Origin: Pseudomonas sp. C1C7
Lineage (GTDB): Bacteria > Pseudomonadota > Gammaproteobacteria > Pseudomonadales > Pseudomonadaceae
Direction: 5' to 3'
DNA: 64,000 nucleotides
Assembly: GCF_013359595.1 (NCBI RefSeq)
Contig: NZ_JABFMP010000009.1
Coordinates: forward strand, 1-64,000
Shown here: piece by piece, positions 1-8,332 of the stretch
Layout of the letters: the number at the start of each line of letters is the position of its first letter
How positions within the stretch are numbered: position 1 is the first letter of the stretch
Made by a program: the position numbers and the translations under genes
The notes under the pieces: generated by a model
The model's database searches: none
Seen by the model: only the letters and a program-made list of their open reading frames with translations
Told to the model about the DNA's origin: nothing

Positions 1-53
1 ATCGCCGATGGTAGTGTGGGGTTTCCCCATGTGAGAGTAGGTCATCGTCAAGA
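1..53 (+). rRNA. rrf: 5S ribosomal RNA, 3' part only
   Basis: The first bases match the 3' half of a pseudomonad 5S rRNA, with the conserved helix segments GATGGTAGTGTGGGG, CCCCATGTGAGAGTAGG and TCATCG. The 5' part lies outside the window. A strong terminator follows within about 12 bases, so this is the last gene of an rRNA operon. The exact 3' end is an estimate. Confidence 0.88.
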
Positions 54-63
54 TTAAATTCCG

Positions 64-98
64 AAACCCCAATTGCGAAAGCAGTTGGGGTTTTGTTT
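64..98 (+). terminator. rRNA operon terminator
   Basis: Inverted repeat AAACCCCAATTGC / GCAGTTGGGGTTT around a GAAA tetraloop, followed by a T-rich tail. It has the form of an intrinsic terminator and sits directly after the 5S rRNA. Confidence 0.9.
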
Positions 99-100
99 TT

Positions 101-383
101 GCGCACGAAAAATTTCGCAGAAAACCCAGCCTCAGCTCTTCCCCTCTCCATGGCTTATCGCAGGCAAATCGCGCGATTACGCATCTCTCCCTTCAAGAGA
201 ACGCCACCCCTGGCCGATAACCATACAGTCACAGGGTCTTCATTTCTCGCAATCGTTGTTCAGAGAAATCGCTTGATAGCCTATGGCTACTAGCTATTAT
301 CTGCGCGCGTAAAGAAACAGTGACGCTGATCGCCCATTGATTTGCCTTTCGGTTCTTCTTCTTAAATTGCCTGGAAATCTTCG
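101..383. other. Intergenic region, no gene seen
   Basis: Between the rRNA terminator and the first protein gene I see no convincing reading frame, tRNA or repeat. Short open frames here have no recognisable product or ribosome binding site. It probably holds the promoter of the gene starting at 384, but I cannot pick out a clear -35/-10 pair. Confidence 0.5.
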
Positions 384-1988
384 ATGCTGTCGTATCACCA
401 AAAGAGTTTTCTGATCGTCGATGATTTTTCGGACTTCCGCAGCTCGGTCAGGTCCATGCTGCGCGAACTGGGCGTCAAGGATGTGGATACCGCCGACACC
501 GGCGAGCAGGCACTGAAAATGTGCTCGCAGAAATCCTACGATTTCATCCTGCAGGACTTCCACCTGGGGGATGGCAAGAAGAACGGTCAGCAGGTGCTTG
601 AAGACCTGATGATCGAGAAGCTGATCAGCCATGAAAGTGTATTTGTCATGGTGACTGCCGAAACCAGTCAGGCAATGGTACTCAGCGCGTTGGAGCACGA
701 ACCCGACGCATATCTGACCAAGCCTTTCAACCGTTCCAGCCTGGCACAGCGTCTTGAGCGTCTGGTGCAGCGTAAAACGTTGCTCAAGCCAATCCTGCAG
801 GCCCTCGACCGAGGCAACCCGGCTGAAGTGCTCAATGCCTGCATTGCTCTATGCAAGCAGGACATCCGCTACTCGCCGTTGTGCCTGCGTTATCGCGCCG
901 ATGCATTGCGCGACCTGAATCAGAATGAAGCGCTGGAGCGTCTCTACGACAGCATCATCGCCGATCGCCCCTTGCCCTGGGCCTATGCCGGATTGGGCAA
1001 ACTGCTGTTCAAGCGTGGGCAGGTTGCCCAGGCTAAAGGCGTCTACGAAAAGGCGCTCAAAGTGTTTCCCATGATGCCGACGCTCTACGACGGCATGGCG
1101 GATGTATTGGTGGCAGAAGGGGACACCAAGTCCGCCCAGAAAGTATTGGAAGAAGCGATTCGCCTGTCGCCATTGGCAGTACGACGTCAGGCGCAGCTGG
1201 GCAAATTGGCGATGACCAATGAAGACTTCGACACAGCCTCCAAAGCCTACCGACAGGCTGTTACCCAAGGCGCTCAGTCACGTTTCAAGGATGCCGAGAG
1301 CAACCTTGGTCTGGCTCACGCCCTGATCAGTAAGGGCAGCGAAAAAGGCCTGGATACCCGTACCCGACTGGAGATCAACACAACGCTGAGTGCCGTAGCC
1401 AAGGAAAACCCTTCCGATCCTGGCCTGCAGATCCGTGCGCGTTTGATGAAGGCCACCAGCCTGTTGCTCAACGATGCCGAAACCGCTGAAAAGCTCACCG
1501 AGCAAGCAATGCTGCGTCTCGATGGCATGGAGCAGTTCATGAGCGCCGAGGCGGCGTTGTTAGTGGCAAAGCAGTTGCAAATGCTCGGACAGGCGGAAGC
1601 CGGTACGTCGATGCTGAAAAACTGTGTGGAAATTTACGGCGACGATCCGGCTGTCATGAAAGACATTGCCAAGCTCACCGATGATCCGACCATTCTCAAC
1701 GCCGGCAATGCCGCGGCGGACCTCAACCGGCAGGGCGTGCGCGTCTACAAAACCGGCAATCTGGTCGAGGCTCGGGAAGTATTCCGTAAAGCCCTGACAA
1801 TGCAGCCAAAGAACATCAGCATCGCGTTGAACATGGCGCAATCGCTGCTGCACGGTACAGATACCAGCGTGCCATCGGCCGAGCTCGAAGAATGTCGAAA
1901 GTGCCTGAAAATGGTCGGTCTGATGCCTGACACCGATGCCCGTTATCCGCGCTACCAGAAGCTCAAAAGCAAGGCGTTTGGCGAATGA
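384..1988 (+). CDS. Response regulator with C-terminal TPR repeats
   Basis: A 534-residue cytosolic protein. Residues 1-125 form a CheY-like receiver: acidic pair D13/D14, phosphoacceptor D58 in LQDFHLGDG, the conserved Thr in VTAET and the Lys in LTKPF. The rest is helical and reads as tetratricopeptide repeats (for example YAGLGKLLFKRGQVAQAKGVYEKA-type units near residues 195-285, and again near 440-530). There is no DNA-binding or enzymatic output domain, so output is probably through protein binding. The stop overlaps the start of the kinase gene at 1985 (ATGA), so the pair is very likely translationally coupled and a cognate two-component system. I recall a comparable gene beside flgZ in P. 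aeruginosa. Target unknown. Confidence 0.8.
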   Translation: MLSYHQKSFLIVDDFSDFRSSVRSMLRELGVKDVDTADTGEQALKMCSQKSYDFILQDFHLGDGKKNGQQVLEDLMIEKLISHESVFVMVTAETSQAMVLSALEHEPDAYLTKPFNRSSLAQRLERLVQRKTLLKPILQALDRGNPAEVLNACIALCKQDIRYSPLCLRYRADALRDLNQNEALERLYDSIIADRPLPWAYAGLGKLLFKRGQVAQAKGVYEKALKVFPMMPTLYDGMADVLVAEGDTKSAQKVLEEAIRLSPLAVRRQAQLGKLAMTNEDFDTASKAYRQAVTQGAQSRFKDAESNLGLAHALISKGSEKGLDTRTRLEINTTLSAVAKENPSDPGLQIRARLMKATSLLLNDAETAEKLTEQAMLRLDGMEQFMSAEAALLVAKQLQMLGQAEAGTSMLKNCVEIYGDDPAVMKDIAKLTDDPTILNAGNAAADLNRQGVRVYKTGNLVEAREVFRKALTMQPKNISIALNMAQSLLHGTDTSVPSAELEECRKCLKMVGLMPDTDARYPRYQKLKSKAFGE

Positions 1989-2677
1989 ACGACAACCAGC
2001 AAAACCTTGATTTTTCCACGGTGATCGCGTCGACCGTGCACGACATGAAAAACTCGTTGGCCATGCTCATGCAGGCCCACAGCCAATGGTTGGCGAAGCT
2101 TCCTGACCCTGCGGCGCATACGCCGGAACAGGGCGTTATCGAGTTCGAGTTCGCTCACCTCAACGGTATGCTCGTGCAGTTGCTGGGCCTCTACAAGCTG
2201 GGGGTGAACCAGATGCCTTTGCAACCGGCCTATCACGAACTGGATGACTTCATCGAAGCACAGCTAGCCTGTCATCAAGAGGTATTCGCCAGCCGCGGTA
2301 TCGCTGCGACCTTCGAGGTCGACCCCTTGAGTCCGTTGGGATTCTTCGATCGTGAACTGATCGCCTCGGTACTGGCCAACTGCATCAACAACGCCATCCG
2401 CTATGCCCGTCATGCCGTCCTGATCAGCGCCAGTGATGAAGCGGGGCAATTGGTGCTGACCATCAACGATGACGGCGAGGGCTACCCTGCGCAGATGATC
2501 GAGCATCAGTCGGATTACGTGCAGGGCATCAATCAAAGTAGCGGCAGTACCGGCCTGGGGTTGTACTTTGCCGGGCGTATTGCGGCATTGCATCAGCGCA
2601 ACGGTGTCGTCGGGCGGACTGAAATCAACAATGGCGGTCCATTGGGCGGCGGGCTTTTCAGTATTTATCTACCCTGA
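1985..2677 (+). CDS. Small cytosolic sensor histidine kinase
   Basis: A 230-residue kinase without membrane segments or a recognisable sensor domain. The phosphoacceptor is probably H19 in STVHDMKNSLAML, an unusual HDMKNSL version of the H-box placed almost at the N terminus. The ATPase domain has an N-box (NCINNAIRYA, about 132-141), a G1 motif DDGEG (162-166) and a G2 motif GSTGLGL (187-193). It overlaps the receiver-TPR gene by four bases. With only a dimerisation helix and an ATPase domain, its input must come through partner proteins, plausibly the TPR domain of its neighbour (inference). Confidence 0.8.
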   Translation: MNDNQQNLDFSTVIASTVHDMKNSLAMLMQAHSQWLAKLPDPAAHTPEQGVIEFEFAHLNGMLVQLLGLYKLGVNQMPLQPAYHELDDFIEAQLACHQEVFASRGIAATFEVDPLSPLGFFDRELIASVLANCINNAIRYARHAVLISASDEAGQLVLTINDDGEGYPAQMIEHQSDYVQGINQSSGSTGLGLYFAGRIAALHQRNGVVGRTEINNGGPLGGGLFSIYLP

Positions 2678-2791
2678 TCCGATTTGCAGTACCTGCAGAT
2701 TTTTGTTTGACGCTGCTTGATATTCCGAACACGCGGAGCCTATTTTGTGCGGGTTACCGTTCTCGGTTCGCATAAAAACAAGGATAGCGTC

Positions 2792-4135
2792 ATGACAACC
2801 GATGGCCCGAGTTCACTCGCGCAGCGATTGAAGGGCATTGATGAAATTGAGTGTGTCACGCCCGATCTGAATGGCGTGCCACGGGGAAAAGTGATGACCG
2901 CCGAGGGCTTCCTGGAAGGCCGTCGTCTGCAGATGGCGCGGGGCGTGCTGCTGCAATGCATCATGGGCGGATATCCGCCAGCGCGTTTTTACGGCAGTGA
3001 CGATAGCGATCTCGCACTGGTACCCGATCCCGCGCAAATCCATCATTTACCCTGGAGCAAGCCGCCTCGTGCCTTCGCCATTTGCGATGCGGATGAGTTG
3101 ACCGGAGAAAGCTCCAACCTCTCGACTCGAGGCCAGCTCAAGAAAGTCATCCAGCGCTACGCGGCCGCAGGTCTAACACCGGTGGTGGCGACAGAGCTAG
3201 AGTTTTTTGTCTTCGCCGCCAACGTCGATCCGACTCAACCCTTCCAGCCTCCGGTAGGCCTGGACGGTCGTCGCGAAGACGGTCAGTCCGCATTCAGCGT
3301 CAGCTCCAACAACGGTTTGCGGCCATTCTTCAATGAGGTCTACGAATGCATGGCGGCTCTGGGTTTGCCGCGCGATACCTTCATGCACGAAATGGGCGTC
3401 AGCCAGTTCGAGATCAACCTGCTGCACGGCGATGCGCTGTTACTGGCCGATCAGACGTTCCTGTTCAAGCACCTTCTCAAGGAAGTCGCACTCAAGCATG
3501 GCTTGAGCGTGGTGTGCATGGCCAAGCCGCTGGCTCATACGCCGGGCAATTCGATGCATATTCACCAAAGCATCGTCGATTCCGGCACCGGACTTAACGT
3601 GTTCAGCGATGAGACCGGTCAGCCAACCGCGGCCTTCCGTCATTTCATCGCTGGCCAGCAAGCCTGCATGGCGGATTTCACCGCGCTGTTTGCGCCGAAT
3701 GTGAATTCGTATCAGCGCTTGTGTCACCCCTACGCATCCCCGAATAATGCCTGCTGGTCCCATGACAACCGGGCCGCGGGTTTGCGCATTCCGGCCAGTT
3801 CGCCGGTCGCTCGTCGGGTCGAGAATCGTTTGCCGGGCGCCGACGCCAATCCGTATCTGGCGATTGCCGCCAGCCTGGCCGCCGGGTTGTACGGTATTGA
3901 GCAAAAGCTGGAGCCGAGCGAACCCATCCAGGGTGAATTCAAAGTGCCGGACAATCTTTCGTTGCCTTGTACCTTGCATGCCGCTCTTGAACGTCTGAAT
4001 CGAAGCCAGTTGGCGAAGGAACTGTTCGGCACCGAATTCATCGAAGGTTACATCGCTTCGAAGACCATGGAGTTGACCAGCTTCCTGGATGAAATTACTC
4101 CCTGGGAACGGCGTGTTCTAGCGGCCCAGGCCTGA
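2792..4135 (+). CDS. Glutamine synthetase family protein (gamma-glutamylpolyamine synthetase-like)
   Basis: A 447-residue protein of the glutamine synthetase fold. Visible landmarks are DLNGVPRGK (25-33), the metal-binding pair in ATELEFF (E135, E137), further acidic ligands near E200 and E207, and the GNSMHIHQS segment (253-260) with the conserved ATP/metal-binding histidine. The short DLNGVPRGK N terminus and lack of the adenylylation region of GlnA point to the GS-III/PuuA-like group that ligates glutamate to amines such as putrescine. Start chosen at 2792 because AAGGA lies eight bases upstream; an open frame extends further 5' without a binding site. Substrate not provable from sequence. 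Confidence 0.8.
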   Translation: MTTDGPSSLAQRLKGIDEIECVTPDLNGVPRGKVMTAEGFLEGRRLQMARGVLLQCIMGGYPPARFYGSDDSDLALVPDPAQIHHLPWSKPPRAFAICDADELTGESSNLSTRGQLKKVIQRYAAAGLTPVVATELEFFVFAANVDPTQPFQPPVGLDGRREDGQSAFSVSSNNGLRPFFNEVYECMAALGLPRDTFMHEMGVSQFEINLLHGDALLLADQTFLFKHLLKEVALKHGLSVVCMAKPLAHTPGNSMHIHQSIVDSGTGLNVFSDETGQPTAAFRHFIAGQQACMADFTALFAPNVNSYQRLCHPYASPNNACWSHDNRAAGLRIPASSPVARRVENRLPGADANPYLAIAASLAAGLYGIEQKLEPSEPIQGEFKVPDNLSLPCTLHAALERLNRSQLAKELFGTEFIEGYIASKTMELTSFLDEITPWERRVLAAQA

Positions 4136-4204
4136 CGCACTGTCTATAACGGTCTATCTTTTCGGTAGTCCGAATCTCACTGCAAGGAGCCGCTCGGAAC
4201 GCCG

Positions 4205-5566
4205 ATGCGCCAAATCTGGAAACCCTTTCGAGCGCTATATTTCGCCTCGCTGATGATGTTGATCGGCTCCGGCTTGCTGAGTACTTACCTGGGCCTTCGT
4301 CTGGCGGCTGACCACGTCGACAGCCTGTGGGTCGGTGCATTGATGGCGGCCAACTACTTCGGTCTGGTGCTGGGCGGCAAGATCGGCCACCGCTTGATCG
4401 CCCGAGTCGGGCACATTCGAGCCTACTCGGCCTGTGCCGGGATCGTCGGTGCGGCGGTACTCGGTCATGGGCTGGTGAACTTTCTTCCGGCCTGGATCTT
4501 TCTGCGGGTGATCGTGGGCCTGGGAATGATGTGCCAGTACATGGTCATCGAGAGCTGGCTGAACGAGCAGGCCGAAGCGAGCCAGCGTGGCACGGTATTC
4601 AGTGGTTACATGATCGCGTCCTACCTTGGCCTGGTGCTGGGGCAGCTGATTCTGGTCATGCACCCGGGCCTGGGCCTGGAACTGCTGATGCTGGTCGCAC
4701 TGTGCTTTGCCCTGTGCCTGGTGCCGGTAGCGCTGACGCGTCGGATTCACCCGGCACCGTTGCGGCCGGCACCCATGGAGCCGCGATTCTTCATAAAGCG
4801 TGTCCCTCAATCCTTGAGTACCGTGCTCGGTGCCGGTCTGATCATCGGCTCGTTCTACGGTCTGGCGCCGCTGTACGCGTCGCAGCAGGGGCTGTCCACC
4901 GAGCAGGTCGGTCTGTTCATGGGTAGCTGCATTTTCGCTGGCCTGTTGGTGCAGTGGCCGTTGGGATGGCTGTCCGACCGTTATGACCGGGCGGTGCTGA
5001 TTCGCTTTTTTGCCGTGATCCTGGCGTTGGCGGCCTTGCCTTTGGCGATCCTCAAGCAGGTGCCGCTGGAGGTGCTGTTCATCGCCGGCTTCGTCTGCTC
5101 CCTGGTAAAGTTCTGCCTCTATCCGCTGGCCGTAGCCTTCTCCAACGACCACGTGGAAGCCGATCGTCGAGTGTCCCTGACCGCGATGTTGCTGGTGACC
5201 TACGGCGTGGGTGCCAGTATCGGCCCGTTGGCCGCAGGCGTGCTGATGAAGATGTTCGGCAGCCACATGCTGTATGCCTTCTTCGTCTTCTTCGCTTTGG
5301 TGCTGGTGTGGCGAATTCGTCCGAAAGCGGTCACCAACCTGCATCAGGTGGACGACGCACCGCTGCATCACGTGGCCATGCCGGACAGTATGTCGAGTTC
5401 GCCACTGGTGGCGTGCCTGGATCCGCGGGTCGATGAGCAAGTGGTTCACGATCAGATGCAAAGCCCGCCTCCTGAGCCGAGTCCGGAGCCGGAACCACAA
5501 TCCGATACTCCACCACAGCAGCCGGATTTGGATAACGAGCAGCGTTTGAACGAAGCCAGGCCTTAA
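4205..5566 (+). CDS. MFS transporter, YcaD-like
   Basis: A 453-residue inner-membrane protein with about twelve hydrophobic segments and a central basic loop near residues 175-200. The segment GKIGHRLIARVGHIRAY after the second helix and WLSDRYDRAVLIR after the eighth are the two copies of the MFS loop motif. The last about 70 residues are a hydrophilic tail rich in Pro, Glu and Gln (PPPEPSPEPEPQSD), which is unusual for the family and probably cytoplasmic. AAGGAG at 4184-4189 supports the start. The gene follows the ligase by 69 bases and may be cotranscribed. Substrate unknown. Confidence 0.85.
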   Translation: MRQIWKPFRALYFASLMMLIGSGLLSTYLGLRLAADHVDSLWVGALMAANYFGLVLGGKIGHRLIARVGHIRAYSACAGIVGAAVLGHGLVNFLPAWIFLRVIVGLGMMCQYMVIESWLNEQAEASQRGTVFSGYMIASYLGLVLGQLILVMHPGLGLELLMLVALCFALCLVPVALTRRIHPAPLRPAPMEPRFFIKRVPQSLSTVLGAGLIIGSFYGLAPLYASQQGLSTEQVGLFMGSCIFAGLLVQWPLGWLSDRYDRAVLIRFFAVILALAALPLAILKQVPLEVLFIAGFVCSLVKFCLYPLAVAFSNDHVEADRRVSLTAMLLVTYGVGASIGPLAAGVLMKMFGSHMLYAFFVFFALVLVWRIRPKAVTNLHQVDDAPLHHVAMPDSMSSSPLVACLDPRVDEQVVHDQMQSPPPEPSPEPEPQSDTPPQQPDLDNEQRLNEARP

Positions 5567-5576
5567 CGGCAGGCAT

Positions 5577-5617
5577 AAAAAAACGGGCAGTCACCGCAAG
5601 GGACTGCCCGTTTTTTT
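5577..5617. terminator. Bidirectional terminator between MFS gene and flgZ
   Basis: AAAAAAACGGGCAGTC, a short loop, then GACTGCCCGTTTTTTT. Runs of A on one side and T on the other let it serve both converging genes. Confidence 0.92.
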
Positions 5618-5629
5618 GACGCGCCGTTA

Positions 5630-6376
5630 TCAGAAGTCGTCTTTGTCGAAGCGCCGTGCTTCGCGTTGCAGCTGATAAACGAAACGCTCGACCTGCCGTT
5701 GCACCAGGCCGCTCATGTTGTGAAAGCGTACGCCGGCAAAGGTTGTGGCGATTTTTTCTTCGAAGTGCAGGTAGCGCAACTCGACCGGAGCCATCATCTT
5801 GCCGAAGGGCAGGGCGGCCACGAAGCGGTCATAGACCTGGCCCAGTTGCAGGCTGCCGGTAATGTCGCCGGAAAAACGCAATTTGCAACCGGTGGCCGAG
5901 ATGTCCAGCAGTTTGCCGCTGATCGGTGCCTTGAGTTTTTCGCCGTCCAGATCGACGTCGACCAGTTGCGCGAGCTTCAGTGCAGCACGGAACGCATTGC
6001 GGCGTTGGTGATAGATCACTTCATCCGGAAGCGTGCCGCGGTAGCAGCGGCTGCCACCGGACTCATCGATGGTCAGCGGGCCGTTGCTTTCCCACGCGAT
6101 GCGCACGCCTTCGTGGAAGCCTTCGACCTTGAAGGGTTCGCCGGCCAGCAGATAGCGTTCGCCGTCGCGAGGAATCATTTCGTCCAGGGCAATCATGTTG
6201 CTCTCGCGATCGATGTCCACCAGATAGCTCTGGAAGCGCTGGCTGCGCTCGTGGAACGTAATGATCAGCGGGTCATGACTTTCTTGCAGTTGGCGAAGGT
6301 TGCCGGAGATTTCCAGGGGCGTGCTGAGCACCTTGGGTGGCTGCGGAGCATCGTCCGCATTTAAGGCAATGGACAC
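5630..6376 (-). CDS. flgZ: PilZ-domain flagellar brake protein, YcgR/FlgZ family
   Basis: A 248-residue protein with an N-terminal YcgR domain (about 20-115) and a C-terminal PilZ domain (about 120-235). The c-di-GMP binding signatures are both present: RxxxR at R126-R130 (RRNAFR) and the D/NxSxxG motif as DISATG at 158-163. The family slows flagellar rotation when bound to c-di-GMP by contacting the motor stator or rotor. Its position directly downstream of flgM-flgN in the same direction matches the flagellar gene order of pseudomonads and supports the name flgZ. Confidence 0.92.
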   Translation of the reverse strand: MSIALNADDAPQPPKVLSTPLEISGNLRQLQESHDPLIITFHERSQRFQSYLVDIDRESNMIALDEMIPRDGERYLLAGEPFKVEGFHEGVRIAWESNGPLTIDESGGSRCYRGTLPDEVIYHQRRNAFRAALKLAQLVDVDLDGEKLKAPISGKLLDISATGCKLRFSGDITGSLQLGQVYDRFVAALPFGKMMAPVELRYLHFEEKIATTFAGVRFHNMSGLVQRQVERFVYQLQREARRFDKDDF

Positions 6377-6469
6377 GGTTAATCAATCTCCAGACAAATT
6401 TTGACTACGGCTTGCCGGCATTTTGCCAGCATGTTTCGTATCTTGATAGAGCGTGCTCGTCGGCGCGGC

Positions 6470-6937
6470 TCAAGCCTGACTGAGTGGGCGCGGTTTCACA
6501 AGCTTGGAAAAGGTTCCACTGGCATCATAGAGCGCTGGAGGTTCGCCGCCAGTAAGAATTTTCAGTTGTGTGGCCGTGGCGGCCTGCTGCACCAGGATCG
6601 ACTGGCCGTTGTTGGCATTGGTCGCCTGGCATTGGCTCAGCAGATCGTTCAGCACATCGCTTTGCGCGAGCAGGGATTCGCCGATGCTCGACTGGCTGGC
6701 CAGTTGCTCCAGGCCGCTGCGGTTGGCGGGAAGATTGAGGCTGGCGAGGATTTCGCTGCGCTTACGGCCATGCTGTTCGAGCAAGATGATCAATGCCTGC
6801 TTCTGCGCCAGGATGCCTTCGAGCAGGTACATGTCGCGACCGTGCAGGGCGAGGGATTCGGTACGCAGTAACTCCAGCAGTTGTTGCGCTGGAGCAAAGT
6901 CGTCGGTGATCAGTTGCAGTAGATTCGTGTCGTGCAT
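6470..6937 (-). CDS. flgN: Flagellar export chaperone FlgN
   Basis: A 155-residue, largely helical protein (MHDTNLLQLITDDFAPAQ...) of FlgN size and composition, placed just downstream of flgM. FlgN-family chaperones bind the hook-filament junction proteins FlgK and FlgL and deliver them to the flagellar export gate. The 48-base gap to flgM is consistent with one flgM-flgN transcript from the sigma28 promoter at 7349-7375; flgZ follows 93 bases later and may belong to the same unit. Identification rests on length, predicted helicity and context. Confidence 0.88.
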   Translation of the reverse strand: MHDTNLLQLITDDFAPAQQLLELLRTESLALHGRDMYLLEGILAQKQALIILLEQHGRKRSEILASLNLPANRSGLEQLASQSSIGESLLAQSDVLNDLLSQCQATNANNGQSILVQQAATATQLKILTGGEPPALYDASGTFSKLVKPRPLSQA

Positions 6938-6985
6938 GGCTGGCCTTGGGTTTTAAGCGTCCAAAAGCCTGGCGCGGGCCGTAGC

Positions 6986-7312
6986 CTAGCGCTGGGCTTC
7001 GAAGTTGAGCAGTTTGCTGGCTACACGGTTGCTGTCGACTTTATAGCTGCCATCGGCAATCGCTGCTTTCAACTCGGCCACCCGGGCTTTGTCGACGACA
7101 GGCTGATCGCGCAGCGTATCAGTGACCTTCTGCAACTGTTGAGCCTCATTGCTGAGATGTACCGACTCCCCGACTGTAGCGGTCCCGGCCTGTTCGCTCG
7201 GGCTGTTCAGCGGCGCGGATTTGCCGCTTTCGGCGGTTTCCTTGGGCGCGCTGGTACGTGTACTGCCGGTAAGTGACGAGGAGCTGTTCAAACGGCTGAA
7301 ATCGATAACCAT
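6986..7312 (-). CDS. flgM: Anti-sigma28 factor FlgM
   Basis: A 108-residue protein with a low-complexity, Ser/Thr-rich N-terminal half and a helical C-terminal half containing [11 protein letters not shown] and [18 protein letters not shown], the segments by which FlgM proteins bind FliA (sigma28). It is exported through the completed hook, releasing FliA for late flagellar genes. An AGAGG binding site precedes the ATG. The gene has its own near-perfect sigma28 promoter, giving the usual feedback loop in which FliA drives its own inhibitor. Confidence 0.93.
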   Translation of the reverse strand: MVIDFSRLNSSSSLTGSTRTSAPKETAESGKSAPLNSPSEQAGTATVGESVHLSNEAQQLQKVTDTLRDQPVVDKARVAELKAAIADGSYKVDSNRVASKLLNFEAQR

Positions 7313-7348
7313 GATAAAAAACCTCTGGGAATTTGGACGCTTGCCATG

Positions 7349-7375
7349 TTTTCGGCCATTCCCTGGAAAACTTTA
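7349..7375 (-). promoter_or_regulatory. Sigma28 (FliA) promoter of flgM
   Basis: On the minus strand TAAAGTTT, then 11 bases, then GCCGAAAA. This matches the FliA consensus TAAAGTTT-N11-GCCGATAA at 15 of 16 positions with exact spacing. The -10 lies about 37 bases from the flgM start codon. Confidence 0.88.
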
Positions 7376-7489
7376 GGCTCATTTATCGAGAGCTTGCACA
7401 CGTCAGCGCTTGCCCTGAATGGAGCACAGTTTAGGGAACAGACATGGCCCGCGCCACATCTTCACTCGCGGTAAATCCTCAATGGCGGG

Positions 7490-8251
7490 TTACATTGATA
7501 CCTCCACCTGTCCCGGGGCGATGACTTGCGCCTTGATGACCCGCTGGGAGTTGAGGTTTTTCACTCGAATCTGTTCGCTCATGCCGCCATTGGCCAGCGC
7601 TTCGCCGGGCATCCGCACGCTGAGCGTACCGCTGCGGGCGGTGATCACGACCTGATCGCCCTTGCGGATGACTTCCGCCTGTTCGAGGTTCACCAGGGTG
7701 ACGACCTGATCGGCGACCATTGGTCGGGTCAGTCGTTGCCCGATCGCCTGATCCAGGGACGTCAGGTAACCCTGGTTGATCGCGCTGATATCGCGCTCGC
7801 GCAGGATCACGTCTTCAGGTTCGACAATGCCGGTGCGCCGAAGCGGTCGGGTGGTGGTCACGACGTCGCGAAACAGGCGCACTTGAGCGGGCACGAAGAC
7901 GGTCCATGGGGACGATCCTTCACAGCGAACCTTGACCGTGACCCGTCCCAGAGGCTTTGCCGGGCTCTCCAGCGACGCTGTCAATTCCTTGTCGCACATC
8001 GGCATGCGCAGTCGCGGGTCGAGCTGGTTGACCTGGATCTCGTAGCGACCTTCCGTTTGACTGGTGGCCAGATAGTCTTCTACGGTGAATTCAAGAAAGC
8101 CCTGAGTGACGCCGATAAGCATGTCAGGCAAGGTAACCGTATCGGCAAGGGCAGGGCTGCCAGCGTTGAACAGGCAGACAGCTGCCATCGCGGCCAGGTA
8201 TTTACGGCCGGTGGTGGTCAAGCGTCGAAAAAACGTCGGTTCTGTATTCAT
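7490..8251 (-). CDS. flgA: Flagellar P-ring assembly chaperone FlgA
   Basis: A 253-residue periplasmic protein. An N-terminal signal sequence is visible (basic FFRRLTTTGRKYLAAMAAVCLF core ending near SPALA), followed by a segment with two cysteines (PMCDKE and VRCEGS) and the C-terminal SAF/ChapFlgA domain with RPLRRTGIVEPEDVILRERD and the closing VRVKNLNSQRVIKAQV region typical of FlgA. It assists FlgI polymerisation around the flagellar rod. The ATG at 8251 has no Shine-Dalgarno sequence and sits almost at the predicted transcription start of a sigma54 element (8264-8280), so leaderless translation or a different start is possible. Confidence 0.9.
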   Translation of the reverse strand: MNTEPTFFRRLTTTGRKYLAAMAAVCLFNAGSPALADTVTLPDMLIGVTQGFLEFTVEDYLATSQTEGRYEIQVNQLDPRLRMPMCDKELTASLESPAKPLGRVTVKVRCEGSSPWTVFVPAQVRLFRDVVTTTRPLRRTGIVEPEDVILRERDISAINQGYLTSLDQAIGQRLTRPMVADQVVTLVNLEQAEVIRKGDQVVITARSGTLSVRMPGEALANGGMSEQIRVKNLNSQRVIKAQVIAPGQVEVSM

Positions 8252-8263
8252 AAAAAGATAAAT

Positions 8264-8280
8264 AGCAAGCGCCGTGCCGT
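8264..8280 (-). promoter_or_regulatory. Candidate sigma54 promoter of flgA
   Basis: Minus-strand ACGGCACGGCGCTTGCT keeps the invariant GG-N10-GC of -24/-12 promoters and most of TGGCAC-N5-TTGC. flgA is known as an RpoN/FleQ-dependent class II gene in P. aeruginosa. The predicted start of transcription would be about two bases before the ATG. Confidence 0.65.
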
Positions 8281-8332
8281 TTACGGATGAAGGCGCGTCG
8301 CAACAAGTCAGCGTTGGTGTAGGAGTCTGGGC

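Noticed and set aside
4235..5500. 421-codon open frame antisense to the MFS gene
   Set aside because: His/Gln/Arg-rich composition is typical of antisense frames over membrane proteins.
8251..8290. Sigma28 promoter for cheV
   Set aside because: TAAATAGC and GCCGTTTA are present but only nine bases apart instead of eleven and the -35 is poor; the match is not good enough, although cheV is a FliA-dependent gene elsewhere.
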